From assembly GCF_900156045.1 (NCBI RefSeq), contig NZ_FTMX01000002.1, positions 806,001 through 870,000 of the forward strand: a stretch of 64,000 bases of DNA, read 5' to 3'. The position numbers were made by a program, and so were the translations under genes. Position 1 is the first letter of the stretch. Every line of letters begins with the position of its first letter. The DNA is from Peribacillus simplex (GTDB lineage: Bacteria > Bacillota > Bacilli > Bacillales > DSM-1321). This document shows, piece by piece, positions 45,280 to 54,032 of the stretch. Below the pieces are notes generated by a model. It searched no databases and was not told where the DNA came from. It saw only the letters and a list, made by a program, of their open reading frames with translations.

Positions 45280-46611
45280 ATGGAGAAGACTCATCAAGAT
45301 TTAAAAAAGGGCCTATTGCCGAGGCATGTCCAGTTCATTGCTTTAGCAGGTATGATAGGAACAGGGATTTTTAAGGGGAGCTCCGATACATTAAATATGG
45401 CAGGTCCAAGTGTTGTAATAGCCTATATAATAGGGGGGCTATTATTATTTATTGTAATGGCCGCATTAGGAGAGATGGCAACCGCTTTTCCTAATTTGAA
45501 CGTACAACATCTCATTAATAAAGCTTTTGGGTTTCAACTATCCTTCATAGTCGGATGGCTCTATTGGTTTAATTGGATTATCGTAATCATTGTAGAAATA
45601 GTCGCTGCCGGCAGTTTTCTACAATTTTGGTTTCCTACTGTGCCATTATGGTTGTTAAGCATACTTTGCGCTTCAGTAATTATTGGAATTAATTTGTTTC
45701 AAGTAAAATACTATGGAGAACTCGAATTTTGGTTCGCAGGAATTAAAATAATAACCTTAATTGCCTTTATTATTTTAGGAGCTTTGATCCTGCTAGGACT
45801 TTTTCCTAGTTCGGCTTCATTTTCTAATTACACGGAACATGGTGGTTTTTTCCCCAAAGGAATTGACGGAATGTTAAGTGCACTTTTAGTGGTAATGTTT
45901 TCATATGGGGGCGCAGAATTAATTGGTGTAGCCGTCACGGAAACAAAAGATAGTCAGCGGGTCATACCAAAAATAATTAAAGGAACAGTATGGCGGGTGA
46001 TCCTATTCTATGTCTTGCCGATACTAATTATTTGTGGGGTAATACCTTGGAACCAAGTAAGTACTGAAGTAAGTCCTTTCGTTCAGGTTTTCAGCTTATC
46101 GGGTCTTCCCGGAGCAGCCGATATTATGAATTTCGTTCTTTTAACCGCTGTCTTATCAGCTGCAAATTCAGGTATATACGCTACCTCAAGGACATTGTTC
46201 ACTCTCTCCCAGAATGGGGAAGCGCCTAAGGCATTTTTAAAGGCAACCAAAAAGGGTATCCCGCTTAATGGTATATTTTTAACTACATTATGTATATTGG
46301 CTGGTGTATTTTTATCCTATTTGACTCCCGACCTGATTCTAAGCTACCTTATGGCGATTCCTGGATTCACGGTTTTATTATTATGGATCAGCATTTGTTC
46401 CGCGCAATTGAAGCTGCGTAATCAATACACTGGTAAACCAGGTTTCCGGGTAAAATGGTACCCATATACAACTATATTAGCCATCACTGCTTTAAGCATT
46501 ATCTTTTTGGCATTTATCTTTAATAAGCAAAACATCATTGGGACCACAGTGTGTCTTGTCACGTTAGCAATATTTATCCTTCTCTCTTTTATTGTCAAAC
46601 AAAAAAAATAG
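45280..46611 (+). CDS. Amino acid permease (APC superfamily)
   Basis: The product (443 residues from ATG 45280) has 12 membrane segments and the amino acid transporter start HVQFIALAGMIGTGIFKGSSDTLNMAGPSVVIAYIIGG, with the helix-1 GxGIF motif, and the ETKDSQRVIPKIIKG loop after helix 6. It resembles the GabP/AnsP/ProY group of proton-linked permeases; the substrate is not predictable. In-frame ATGs at 45262 and 45271 exist, but AAAGG is best spaced for 45280. A hairpin terminator at 46650-46693 follows. Confidence 0.87.
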   Translation: MEKTHQDLKKGLLPRHVQFIALAGMIGTGIFKGSSDTLNMAGPSVVIAYIIGGLLLFIVMAALGEMATAFPNLNVQHLINKAFGFQLSFIVGWLYWFNWIIVIIVEIVAAGSFLQFWFPTVPLWLLSILCASVIIGINLFQVKYYGELEFWFAGIKIITLIAFIILGALILLGLFPSSASFSNYTEHGGFFPKGIDGMLSALLVVMFSYGGAELIGVAVTETKDSQRVIPKIIKGTVWRVILFYVLPILIICGVIPWNQVSTEVSPFVQVFSLSGLPGAADIMNFVLLTAVLSAANSGIYATSRTLFTLSQNGEAPKAFLKATKKGIPLNGIFLTTLCILAGVFLSYLTPDLILSYLMAIPGFTVLLLWISICSAQLKLRNQYTGKPGFRVKWYPYTTILAITALSIIFLAFIFNKQNIIGTTVCLVTLAIFILLSFIVKQKK

Positions 46612-46649
46612 ATGTATTATTATCCCCCTAATTTTTATAGAGGGATTTC

Positions 46650-46697
46650 AGACTGTAGGCAAACTCGATGAAAGTCGAGTTTGCCTACAGTCTTTTT
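46650..46697 (+). terminator. Terminator of the amino acid permease gene, repeated hairpin family
   Basis: Perfect 19-bp arms (46650-46668 and 46675-46693) enclose TGAAAG and are followed by five T. The arm sequence is shared with the kimA terminator at 34263-34301. Confidence 0.9.
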
Positions 46698-46866
46698 AGT
46701 GTTAGAAAAATTTGAAAGACGATGAGCCAAACTGGCGTTTCTTTACATTTGTCTAAGTCTGGCGGTCCCATCAATAGAAATGGTCTCACCCCTAACCATG
46801 ATTTTAAAACAAACTTGGGTTACGCCTTTTGGGATGAAACCCTCTTTGGATTGAAGAAATTTGGCC

Positions 46867-46918
46867 GCTTGCTTTGATGAGGCTTGGGCAGACAGTCCGG
46901 CGGAAAGGGAGCAGATTT
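46867..46918 (+). repeat. Dispersed intergenic repeat, copy 2
   Basis: It matches the reverse complement of 8264-8313 at about 46 of 50 aligned bases; for example GGCGGAAAGGGAGC occurs in both. It lies between the permease and the GntR gene. Confidence 0.75.
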
Positions 46919-47059
46919 CTTAAATCAACTGCAACTTTTATCTGAAGAATAAAAGAGAAACAAATTTGGATTTAAATACCCCGTTTGCTCCATTTTCCAT
47001 ATACATATGTTAAAATAACCAATGAACCAATCATCCTACAAATTTTCGAGGTGTGTATA

Positions 47060-47737
47060 TTGACCATATCTAAAACAAATCGCTTATCACTTGTAGAGCA
47101 AGTCGTTTCCCAAATCGAATCGTTAATCGAATCAGGTGAATGGAAAATTGGAAATCAAATCCCCCCTGAAATGGATTTGATCCAACAGTTCGATGTAAGC
47201 AGAAATACGTTAAGAGAAGCTGTACGATCACTTGTTTATGCAGGTCTTTTAGTAACGAAACAAGGGAAAGGAACATTCGTAAGGTCATCAAGTGCCTTGG
47301 GGGCTGCATTTGAAAGAAGGATCCAGCAGTCAAGTATATTGGAAACGTTAGAGGTCCGTCATGCCCTTGAAAGAGAGGGAGCTCAGTTAGCGGCATTAAG
47401 ACGTAATCAAGAAGATATAGAACGATTGCGGTTTCATATATCAGCATGCAGTAAAGCTGCCGGGGCAAAGGATATCAAGGCTTACGAAGAAGCCGATATA
47501 CAGTTACATAAATCGATTATGGCTTCATCACATAATGATTTATTGATTGATTTGTACGAACATATGGAACACTCCCTGCATGAATCCATCCATCAGATAG
47601 TGGAGATGAGTTCTGATGTGAACTTTCATTTGAACATTCATTGCAATCTTGTAGATGCCATCATCGAACAAGATGCGAACCGGGCAATCGAAACAGTGAA
47701 TGAATACATTGCACAATTCAAAAAATCTTTAGAGTGA
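47060..47737 (+). CDS. GntR-family regulator, FadR subfamily
   Basis: The 225-residue protein has an N-terminal winged HTH (SLVEQVVSQIESLIESGEWKIGNQIPPEMDLIQQFDVSRNTLREAVRSLVYAGLLVTKQGKGTFV) and a helical FCD ligand domain with the metal-binding pattern Asp/His (AYEEADIQLHKSIM ... HLNIHCNLVDAI). I place the start at TTG 47060 behind a GAGGTGTG site; an earlier in-frame ATG at 46985 lacks one. FCD domains bind small carboxylic acids. The CynX-type transporter gene follows 14 bases downstream, so it is the likely target. Confidence 0.88.
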   Translation: MTISKTNRLSLVEQVVSQIESLIESGEWKIGNQIPPEMDLIQQFDVSRNTLREAVRSLVYAGLLVTKQGKGTFVRSSSALGAAFERRIQQSSILETLEVRHALEREGAQLAALRRNQEDIERLRFHISACSKAAGAKDIKAYEEADIQLHKSIMASSHNDLLIDLYEHMEHSLHESIHQIVEMSSDVNFHLNIHCNLVDAIIEQDANRAIETVNEYIAQFKKSLE

Positions 47738-47751
47738 GTAAGGAGAAGATT

Positions 47752-48978
47752 ATGGGCATTAATCAAGCGGCAAATCAACTAGAACAAACAAAAATGGATA
47801 TTAAACCCAAGGTTGGACTACTCATCATCGGAATCATTCTTCTTGGGGCAAACCTGAGGGCTCCCTTAACATCTGTTGGCCCCCTTGTCACTTCAATCCG
47901 TGATAACCTGGGGATATCCAATACATTATCAGGTTCATTAACGACATTGCCTTTGCTTTCTTTCGCTTTATTATCACCATTTGCCCCTAGGATAGCACGG
48001 CGTTTTGGAATGGAGCTTACACTTTTCCTTTCCTTGATATTATTAACAATCGGGATTGGGGTACGCTCAGTTGGCGGAGTGCCGACATTGTTCATGGGGA
48101 CCATTTTAATTGGTTTAGCCATTGCTATCGGCAATGTATTGTTACCCAGTCTGATTAAGCATAACTTTGCCAGGAATATCGGTTTGATGACGGGGACCTA
48201 TGCTGTTTCCATGAATTTATGTGGCGCAATAGGTTCCGGGATCAGCATTCCCCTTGCTTCTTCATCAGGATTGGGATGGGCTGGTGCCCTTGGATGTTGG
48301 GGAATCTTATCACTTATTACAGTTTTCTTATGGATGCCGCAATTAAGACGGCCATTCAAGTCAGGTAAGGATGTACAAACGGTACAAAAGGATAAAAAGA
48401 TTAACTTATGGCGTTCTGGTTTAGCCTGGCAGATAACATTCTTCATGGGATTGCAATCGTTTATTTTCTATACAGTAATTACCTGGATGCCGGAAATCCT
48501 GGAGCAAAAAGGCCTGAACGCTGATGAGGCTGGCTGGATGCTATCCATCATGCAGCTTGCCGTCATTCCCATAACATTCCTTGTGCCAATATTAGCTGGA
48601 CGCCTACAAAGTCAGCGCCTGTTAGTGGTCCCGCCTGTCGTCTTCCTTATCGCAGGGATATTAGGCATATTATATGGAAGCACCCTGTTCATACCAGTAT
48701 GCGTGATATTGATCGGAATTGGAGTAGGAACCATATTCAGTTTATCCATGATGTTCTTTAGTCTTCGAACACAAAGCACCCATGAGGCGACGGAATTATC
48801 AGGTATGGCTCAATCATTCGGGTACCTCTTAGCTGCCATTGGACCAGTATTATTCGGATTGCTTCATGACATTACACACAGCTGGACAGTTCCCTTATTG
48901 ATGTTGGCCGCAATATCGGCACTTATTTTCATTGTTGGAATGCGTGCAGGAAATAATGAATATGTAACCACTCAATAA
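47752..48978 (+). CDS. MFS transporter, CynX/NimT family (YycB-like)
   Basis: A 408-residue 12-helix carrier of the cyanate/nitroimidazole family: GANLRAPLTSVGPLV near residue 33, followed by FAPRIARRFGMELTLF. B. subtilis YycB is the comparable protein. The ATG at 47752 has AAGGAGAAG in front and lies 14 bases after the GntR stop, so both are one operon. The substrate is unknown; family members export or import small polar compounds. Confidence 0.87.
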   Translation: MGINQAANQLEQTKMDIKPKVGLLIIGIILLGANLRAPLTSVGPLVTSIRDNLGISNTLSGSLTTLPLLSFALLSPFAPRIARRFGMELTLFLSLILLTIGIGVRSVGGVPTLFMGTILIGLAIAIGNVLLPSLIKHNFARNIGLMTGTYAVSMNLCGAIGSGISIPLASSSGLGWAGALGCWGILSLITVFLWMPQLRRPFKSGKDVQTVQKDKKINLWRSGLAWQITFFMGLQSFIFYTVITWMPEILEQKGLNADEAGWMLSIMQLAVIPITFLVPILAGRLQSQRLLVVPPVVFLIAGILGILYGSTLFIPVCVILIGIGVGTIFSLSMMFFSLRTQSTHEATELSGMAQSFGYLLAAIGPVLFGLLHDITHSWTVPLLMLAAISALIFIVGMRAGNNEYVTTQ

Positions 48979-49000
48979 AGCCAGTCATGAAATTTTGTAA

Positions 49001-49036
49001 AACAACCATACTTCTATAAGATGGTTGTTTTTTTGT
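49001..49036 (+). terminator. Terminator of the GntR-CynX operon
   Basis: AACAACCAT (49001-49009) pairs with ATGGTTGTT (49021-49029), then a run of T. Confidence 0.85.
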
Positions 49037-49106
49037 CTTTCTTGGATTCTGTTCCACTTTATAAATATTGTGAATTTAAAACTTCAAACGAATGATATAA
49101 ATATAG

Positions 49107-49138
49107 GAGCCGTTGCTTCTGTTGAGCAACGGCCTTTT
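49107..49138. terminator. Additional hairpin
   Basis: GCCGTTGCT and AGCAACGGC form a perfect 9-bp stem followed by CTTTTC. No gene precedes it directly. Confidence 0.6.
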
Positions 49139-49182
49139 CATCTGGTCTTATCCGTCACCCTGACACTGCAAAAAAGAAGATT

Positions 49183-49220
49183 AGAAAAAAGACGTACAAT
49201 GTGAATCGCACGCCTTTTTA
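49183..49220 (-). terminator. Terminator of yhbH
   Basis: On the minus strand AAAAGGCGTGCGA pairs with TTGTACGTCTTTT using G-U pairs, ending in T6. Confidence 0.65.
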
Positions 49221-49268
49221 ACCTACAATTATTTTGTTCTGAAAGGTTCACTTACCACGTTTCCCTTT

Positions 49269-50438
49269 TTATGCATACTTCTTACTTTCCTCATCTTTAA
49301 AAAAGCTCTTCATTGCGTGGAAAACGTCAGCCTTTTGCTTAAGAATATAGTACCTGAATTTTTCATTATCGATATTTTTATAAGCTGTCATCAATGTCGA
49401 ATGACGATTGTATTGATTGACTTCCCCATACCCGAACATATTGGATACCTTCATGAGTTCTTCAACAAGCTTAACGCATCGGACGTTATCTGATGTTAGG
49501 TTATCACCATCGGAAAAGTGAAACGGATAGATATTAAACTTCGCGGGGTCATATTTATGATCAATAAGTTCTAATGCTTTTCGGTATACGGACGAACAAA
49601 TCGTACCGCCGCTTTCCCCTTTTGAAAAGAAATCCTCTTCCGGAACAACTTTCGCTTCAGTATGATGGGCAATGAACTCGATTTCCACCGTCTCATATTT
49701 TGTCCGCAAGAAACGGTTCATCCAAAAGAAAAAGCTTCGAGCCATATATTTTTCCCATAACCCCATACTTCCGGAAGTATCCATCATTGCCAGTACAACT
49801 GCTTTGGAATCAGGTTTCTGAATCTCATTCCAGGTTTTGAATTTAAAGTCTTCCTTATAAATAGGATGAAAACCTGGGTTCCCCGTTAAGGCGTTCCGTT
49901 TAAAAGCCGATATCATCGTTTTCTTTTTATCGATATTTCCCATTAGGCCTGTCTTGCGGATATCGTTGAATTCGATGTGTTCAAGCGTGTGCTCCGCATG
50001 TTCTTTCTTCTGAAGATTAGGGAGTTCCAATTGACTGAACAGGGCTTCCTCCAATTCCATCATCGACACTTCAGCTTCATAATAATCCTCGCCGGCCTTG
50101 TCACCTGCACCTTGGCCCTTACCGGCCCCGGCATCGGACGGTGAGCCATCCCTTGCGACCACATCCCCCACTTTACTGTCTCCATCGCCTTGCCCTACAT
50201 GTTTGTTTTTATCATAGTTATATCGAATTTTGTATTCATCCAAGGAGCGAATGGGAATCTTGATAACATCCCGGCCATTTGACATTACGATGCTTTCTTC
50301 TGAAATTAAATCAGGCAAATTATTCTTGATCGCTTCCTGCACCTTTTCCTGATGACGTTGTTGATCATCATAACCTTTCCGATGGAGGGACCAATTTTCC
50401 TGTGAGATAACATACTGTTGATTACTCTCTTCCGACAT
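49269..50438 (-). CDS. yhbH: Sporulation protein YhbH (DUF444, von Willebrand-like)
   Basis: The 389-residue protein is the DUF444/YhbH partner commonly found next to prkA. The MIDAS-type segment [25 protein letters not shown] (about residue 215) marks a von Willebrand A fold, and a Gly/Asp-rich low-complexity linker (about 83-117, [12 protein letters not shown]...[15 protein letters not shown]) precedes it. In B. subtilis yhbH is transcribed in sporulating mother cells. AAGGGGGGAAGAG precedes the ATG. prkA lies 1.2 kb upstream on the same strand, with small genes in between. Confidence 0.93.
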   Translation of the reverse strand: MSEESNQQYVISQENWSLHRKGYDDQQRHQEKVQEAIKNNLPDLISEESIVMSNGRDVIKIPIRSLDEYKIRYNYDKNKHVGQGDGDSKVGDVVARDGSPSDAGAGKGQGAGDKAGEDYYEAEVSMMELEEALFSQLELPNLQKKEHAEHTLEHIEFNDIRKTGLMGNIDKKKTMISAFKRNALTGNPGFHPIYKEDFKFKTWNEIQKPDSKAVVLAMMDTSGSMGLWEKYMARSFFFWMNRFLRTKYETVEIEFIAHHTEAKVVPEEDFFSKGESGGTICSSVYRKALELIDHKYDPAKFNIYPFHFSDGDNLTSDNVRCVKLVEELMKVSNMFGYGEVNQYNRHSTLMTAYKNIDNEKFRYYILKQKADVFHAMKSFFKDEESKKYA

Positions 50439-50721
50439 TCTCTTCCCCCCTTAAAAATGTTTGCACGCTTTTCATCATTCCTTCATATAATAAGTTAGTG
50501 TGGGAATACCCACATCATTCCGGTTTTCCAATGAAAAATACAGTGCGAAAAAACGGATTAAAAGAAAAGTATTACTCTATCTTATGCAGCGATGCAGGAT
50601 AATTTACAACAAAATTCAATAATGGATGTTTGCCTATGAATTAGACAAGTCCTGACAAGGGCGTTATGGGCCCTTTAAGGTTTTTATTCTAAATGTTACT
50701 GCAAAATAAGTATTTCAAGAC
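50439..50721. other. Upstream region of yhbH
   Basis: A small hairpin TGTGGG-AATA-CCCACA lies at 50499-50514. I could not find a convincing sigma-E promoter. No gene is seen. Confidence 0.45.
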
Positions 50722-50760
50722 AAAGAACAGACTTGAAGATTATCAGGTCTGTTCTTTTTT
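50722..50760 (+). terminator. Hairpin with T-run, no obvious parent gene
   Basis: AGAACAGAC and GTCTGTTCT pair and are followed by T6 on the plus strand. No plus-strand gene lies before it, which leaves room for an unrecognised short transcript from 50440-50720. Confidence 0.6.
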
Positions 50761-50880
50761 AAAGCAGGTTTTATTTGTCGGATTAAAGGATAACTTAAAA
50801 TATCTTTTTGAACTTAGCCATGTAATTGATTTGCAAAACAGAGACTTCCAAGGACATCATTAAAAAGAAATGATACAACA

Positions 50881-50920
50881 AAAAGGGTGTCCCAGTAGTT
50901 TTTCTGGACACCCCTTTTAA
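50881..50920 (-). terminator. Terminator of the 59-residue acidic gene
   Basis: AAAAGGGTGTCC pairs with GGACACCCCTTTT; it follows the small minus-strand gene. Confidence 0.75.
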
Positions 50921-50951
50921 ACAGATAGAATGATTCTGGTTGTGATTTTCG

Positions 50952-51131
50952 TCAATCTTTATCTTCCTCTATTTCATGTTGAACTGTACCTGGGCGTTTA
51001 TCCCACTCTTTCAATTCTTCATTCGTCCTTTGATTTTCCATCTGCTTTCCAAGCTCTTTCATCTCTTCATAGTCCTTAGCCATGGAGCTATTTTCCGGAA
51101 CATGTTCTTTTTTCAATTCCTCTTTACTCAT
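50952..51131 (-). CDS. Small charged protein of unknown function (59 residues)
   Basis: The minus-strand frame begins MSKEELKKEHVPENSSMAKDYEEMKELGKQMENQRTNEELKEWDK and has a strong AGAGGTGATGG before the ATG and a terminator after the stop. It is highly charged, Glu/Lys-rich and probably helical. The open frame on the other strand (50976-51224) is its shadow. Position between prkA and yhbH could hint at a sporulation role, but that is a guess. Confidence 0.7.
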   Translation of the reverse strand: MSKEELKKEHVPENSSMAKDYEEMKELGKQMENQRTNEELKEWDKRPGTVQHEIEEDKD

Positions 51132-51249
51132 TTGCCATCACCTCTACTTATTGATACCCAATATTTCCAAATCCAAAACGTAACATATCTAATGAAAATA
51201 TGGGGTATAGATAAAACATTATGAGCAAATGTAAGGAGGTGCAAGAAGT

Positions 51250-51459
51250 TTGCAAACAACTACCCTTTATGTTAAGGAAGCAACGTCAGAAGGCCCGATT
51301 TTAAACCTGGAGTCCATACTTTTGAAAACGGAAGGTGTGGAACGTGCGATCATCGATGTTGATGATGGGGAAATTAAAATCGATCATAGCGAAGACAAAC
51401 TATCACCGAATCAACTTATTACACTTATTGAGCAGTATGGCTTGAATGTAACTAAATAA
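51250..51459 (+). CDS. Small HMA-fold-like protein without the CxxC metal site
   Basis: The 69-residue product looks like a heavy-metal-associated (copper chaperone) fold: strand TTLYVK, helix NLESILLKTEGVERAIID, strand DGEIKIDH and helix SPNQLITLIEQYGLNV. The metal loop where MxCxxC belongs reads KEATSEGPIL, without Cys, so it should not bind copper in the usual way. The start is a TTG at 51250 after AAGGAGGTG. A long terminator at 51466-51507 follows. Confidence 0.75.
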   Translation: MQTTTLYVKEATSEGPILNLESILLKTEGVERAIIDVDDGEIKIDHSEDKLSPNQLITLIEQYGLNVTK

Positions 51460-51465
51460 AAATCA

Positions 51466-51510
51466 AAAGCACCGGGCACCCTTCCATTCTGTAGGGCCCG
51501 GTGCTTTGTT
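51466..51510 (+). terminator. Terminator of the HMA-like gene
   Basis: AAAGCACCGGGC (51466-51477) pairs exactly with GCCCGGTGCTTT (51496-51507). Confidence 0.85.
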
Positions 51511-51587
51511 TCGTTCATTATTTCCATTACTTATCAAATCACCCTTTAGCACCTTCAATAGACGCACCTTATACAAAAGGGAATAAA

Positions 51588-51611
51588 CCCCTGCCCGATA
51601 TGGGGCAGGGG
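51588..51611 (-). terminator. Terminator of prkA
   Basis: CCCCTGCCC (51588-51596) pairs with GGGCAGGGG (51603-51611); on the minus strand TTTATT follows. Confidence 0.8.
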
Positions 51612-51625
51612 CAAAAAATTATGGA

Positions 51626-53521
51626 TTACCGATTTAACAAGCTGCCCACATAGCGCAGCAAATCATTGGCTGAAGTCGAATTATATCCGTGCTCGTCGAT
51701 AAGTCTCGTGATGACCTCGTTCACTTTCTTCAGTTGCCTTTCGTCTGGTGTCTTCGTTGAAGTTGTGATCTTAACGACATCCTTCAAATCCGCGAATAGT
51801 TTTTTCTGGATTGCTTCCCGTAAACGATCATGGGAATTATAATCGAATCGCTTCCCTTTACGCGCATATGCAGAAATGCGAATCAATATTTCTTCGCGGA
51901 ATGCTTTTTTTGCATTCTCGGATATTCCAATTTGCTCTTCTATCGAGCGCATCAATTTTTCATCAGGGTTGATTTCCTCCCCGGTCAATGGATCGCGCAG
52001 CCTGGATTTATTGCAGTATGCTTCGACATTATCAAGATAGTTATCCATGAGGATCTTCGCCGACTCTTCATACGAATAAACAAATGCCTTTTGCACTTCA
52101 TTTTTTGCAATGGCATCGTATTCTTTACGTGCCAGTGAGATGAAATTCAAATACCTCTCCCGAAGTTCGTTCGTAATGGACGGATGCTGGTCAAGGCCTG
52201 CTTTTAATGACATAAGTACATCCAAAGCATTAATGGACGGATTTTCCTTACGAATGATCGTAGAGGAAATTCGGTTAATCACGTAACGCGGATCGATTCC
52301 GCTCATGCCTTCGTCCTGGTATTCTTTTTTCAATTCAGTGATGTCTGCGGAATTAAATCCTTCGACATTTTCCCCATCATAAAGCCTCATCTTTTTCACT
52401 AAATCAATATCGCCCTTTTTTGGATCCTTCAGGCGGGTCATGATGCTGAAGATTGCCGCCACCCTTAATGTATGCGGAGCTATATGAACATCCGAGACAT
52501 CACTTTCACGGATCATTTTTTCATAAATCTTTTCTTCCTCGGTAACCTTAAGATTATATGGAATAGGCATGACAATGATACGGGAATGCAATGCTTCATT
52601 TTTCTTGTTGGAAATGAACGCTTTATACTCCGTTTCATTCGTATGAGCCACGATGAGTTCATCTGCACTGATCAATGCAAAACGGCCTGCTTTAAAATTC
52701 CCCTCTTGTGTCAATGATAACAAATGCCATAAGAACTTCTCATCACACTTCAGCATCTCCTGGAACTCCATCATCCCGCGGTTCGCCTTATTCAGCTCGC
52801 CATCAAAGCGATAGGCACGCGGATCTGATTCCGATCCGTATTCGGCAATGGTCGAAAAATCGATGCTGCCCGTCAAATCAGCAATATCCTGTGACTTAGG
52901 GTCTGAAGGACTGAATGTTCCAATTCCAACACGCTTATCCTCTGAAAGGAAAATACGCTCGACCATCACATCTTCAATCCTGCTTCCATACTCCTGTTCT
53001 AACCTCATTACATTCAGCGGCGATAGGTTTCCTTCAATCCGGATGCCATATTCTTCATAAAAATCATCCCGTAAATACTGCGGAATAAGATGCAGTGGAT
53101 CTTCATGCATCGGGCATCCTTTTATTGCATAAATCGCACCAGAGTCTTTTAACGAATAATTTTCAAGTCCACGCTTCAGTAAAGAAACGAGTGTGGATTT
53201 CCCACCTGACACTGGACCCATGAGAAGCAATATCCGCTTACGGACATCGAGCCGTTTTGCCGCCGGATGGAAATATTCCTCGATGAGCCTTTCCAGTGAA
53301 TCCTCCAGGCCAAACAACTGACCGCTGAAAAAATTGTATTTCTTTGTTCCATTTACTTCCTCTATCCCTGCATCTCTGATCATGTTGTATACACGTGAAT
53401 GAGCAGATTGAGCAACTAAAGGCGTTTCTTTCAATATTTCTAAGTACTCTGCGAAGGTGCCTTCCCACTTCAGCTTCTGTTCATCTTCTCTAAATTTTTC
53501 GATTTTCTTTAAAATATCCAT
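51626..53521 (-). CDS. prkA: Serine protein kinase PrkA (AAA+ core)
   Basis: From the ATG at 53521 (GGGGGAGG before it) the product has 631 residues, the same as B. subtilis PrkA. It has an AAA+ module with Walker A GPVSGGKST (about residue 101) and a C-terminal region with kinase-like features. PrkA acts in sporulation in B. subtilis and has been described both as a kinase and as an AAA+ protease. An in-frame start at 53581 would lie within the promoter and is not used. A sigma-E-like promoter and a palindrome lie upstream. Confidence 0.95.
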   Translation of the reverse strand: MDILKKIEKFREDEQKLKWEGTFAEYLEILKETPLVAQSAHSRVYNMIRDAGIEEVNGTKKYNFFSGQLFGLEDSLERLIEEYFHPAAKRLDVRKRILLLMGPVSGGKSTLVSLLKRGLENYSLKDSGAIYAIKGCPMHEDPLHLIPQYLRDDFYEEYGIRIEGNLSPLNVMRLEQEYGSRIEDVMVERIFLSEDKRVGIGTFSPSDPKSQDIADLTGSIDFSTIAEYGSESDPRAYRFDGELNKANRGMMEFQEMLKCDEKFLWHLLSLTQEGNFKAGRFALISADELIVAHTNETEYKAFISNKKNEALHSRIIVMPIPYNLKVTEEEKIYEKMIRESDVSDVHIAPHTLRVAAIFSIMTRLKDPKKGDIDLVKKMRLYDGENVEGFNSADITELKKEYQDEGMSGIDPRYVINRISSTIIRKENPSINALDVLMSLKAGLDQHPSITNELRERYLNFISLARKEYDAIAKNEVQKAFVYSYEESAKILMDNYLDNVEAYCNKSRLRDPLTGEEINPDEKLMRSIEEQIGISENAKKAFREEILIRISAYARKGKRFDYNSHDRLREAIQKKLFADLKDVVKITTSTKTPDERQLKKVNEVITRLIDEHGYNSTSANDLLRYVGSLLNR

Positions 53522-53558
53522 TAAGGAACCTCCCCCTGTCACTTTCAGAGAATACTTA

Positions 53559-53594
53559 AATCTATGCTCCAAGTCTGACAAACATGTCAGACTT
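53559..53594 (-). promoter_or_regulatory. Sigma-E-like promoter of prkA overlapped by a perfect palindrome
   Basis: On the minus strand ACATGTT (53587-53581) and CATAGATT (53566-53559) are 14 bases apart, close to the sigma-E consensus (KMATATT, 14, CATACANT). A palindrome with exact 10-base arms (53571-53580 and 53585-53594) around AACA covers the -35 box, a possible repressor site. Confidence 0.65.
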
Positions 53595-53775
53595 TAAAAA
53601 GTGGCCGGGCATTGTTTTGAATCCCCTTTGTATCTCCATGTATCGAAAAAGGCTTAATCATTGAGAAATGATGATAAATATGCCGGCAAGAAAATTTGTG
53701 TGCACTCCTGCTAAAAATTAGGGTATACTAAGCCTATACTTAAGTGGGACAATATGGGTAAAAGGAGGTCACAAC

Positions 53776-53865
53776 ATGGGCACAGTTATTATTGTTGGAG
53801 TTGCTATTACATTTTTAGCCGCTATCTTCACTGCCGGGTATGAAGATAAACCAGGTGTGAAATAA
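53776..53865 (+). CDS. 29-residue single-pass membrane micro-protein
   Basis: MGTVIIVGVAITFLAAIFTAGYEDKPGVK consists of one membrane helix and a short charged tail. AAAGGAGGTCAC before the ATG is near-perfect, and a strong hairpin terminator follows at 53894-53935, so this is very probably a real gene. Function unknown. Confidence 0.75.
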   Translation: MGTVIIVGVAITFLAAIFTAGYEDKPGVK

Positions 53866-53893
53866 AAAAATAACAGCCTTTTCTTAAATTCCA

Positions 53894-53935
53894 AAAAGGG
53901 GGACAGCAAATTAAATTTGCCGTCCCCTTTTTTGC
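53894..53935 (+). terminator. Terminator of the micro-protein gene
   Basis: A long stem with an AAATT-rich top (GGGGGACAGCAAATT pairing with AATTTGCCGTCCCC) ends in T6. Confidence 0.85.
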
Positions 53936-54032
53936 ATCCTCATCAATATAAATAGAAAGAAGCACCTTCGAGGTCATTCAACGAAAGTAATAGCTTATTG
54001 GAGCATGACTTTCAATGAAGTGGCTTCATCAT

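Noticed and set aside
50976..51224. Plus-strand 82-codon frame
   Set aside because: It is the shadow of the better supported minus-strand gene at 50952-51131.
52848..53060. Plus-strand frames opposite prkA
   Set aside because: Codon pattern and homology clearly belong to prkA on the minus strand.
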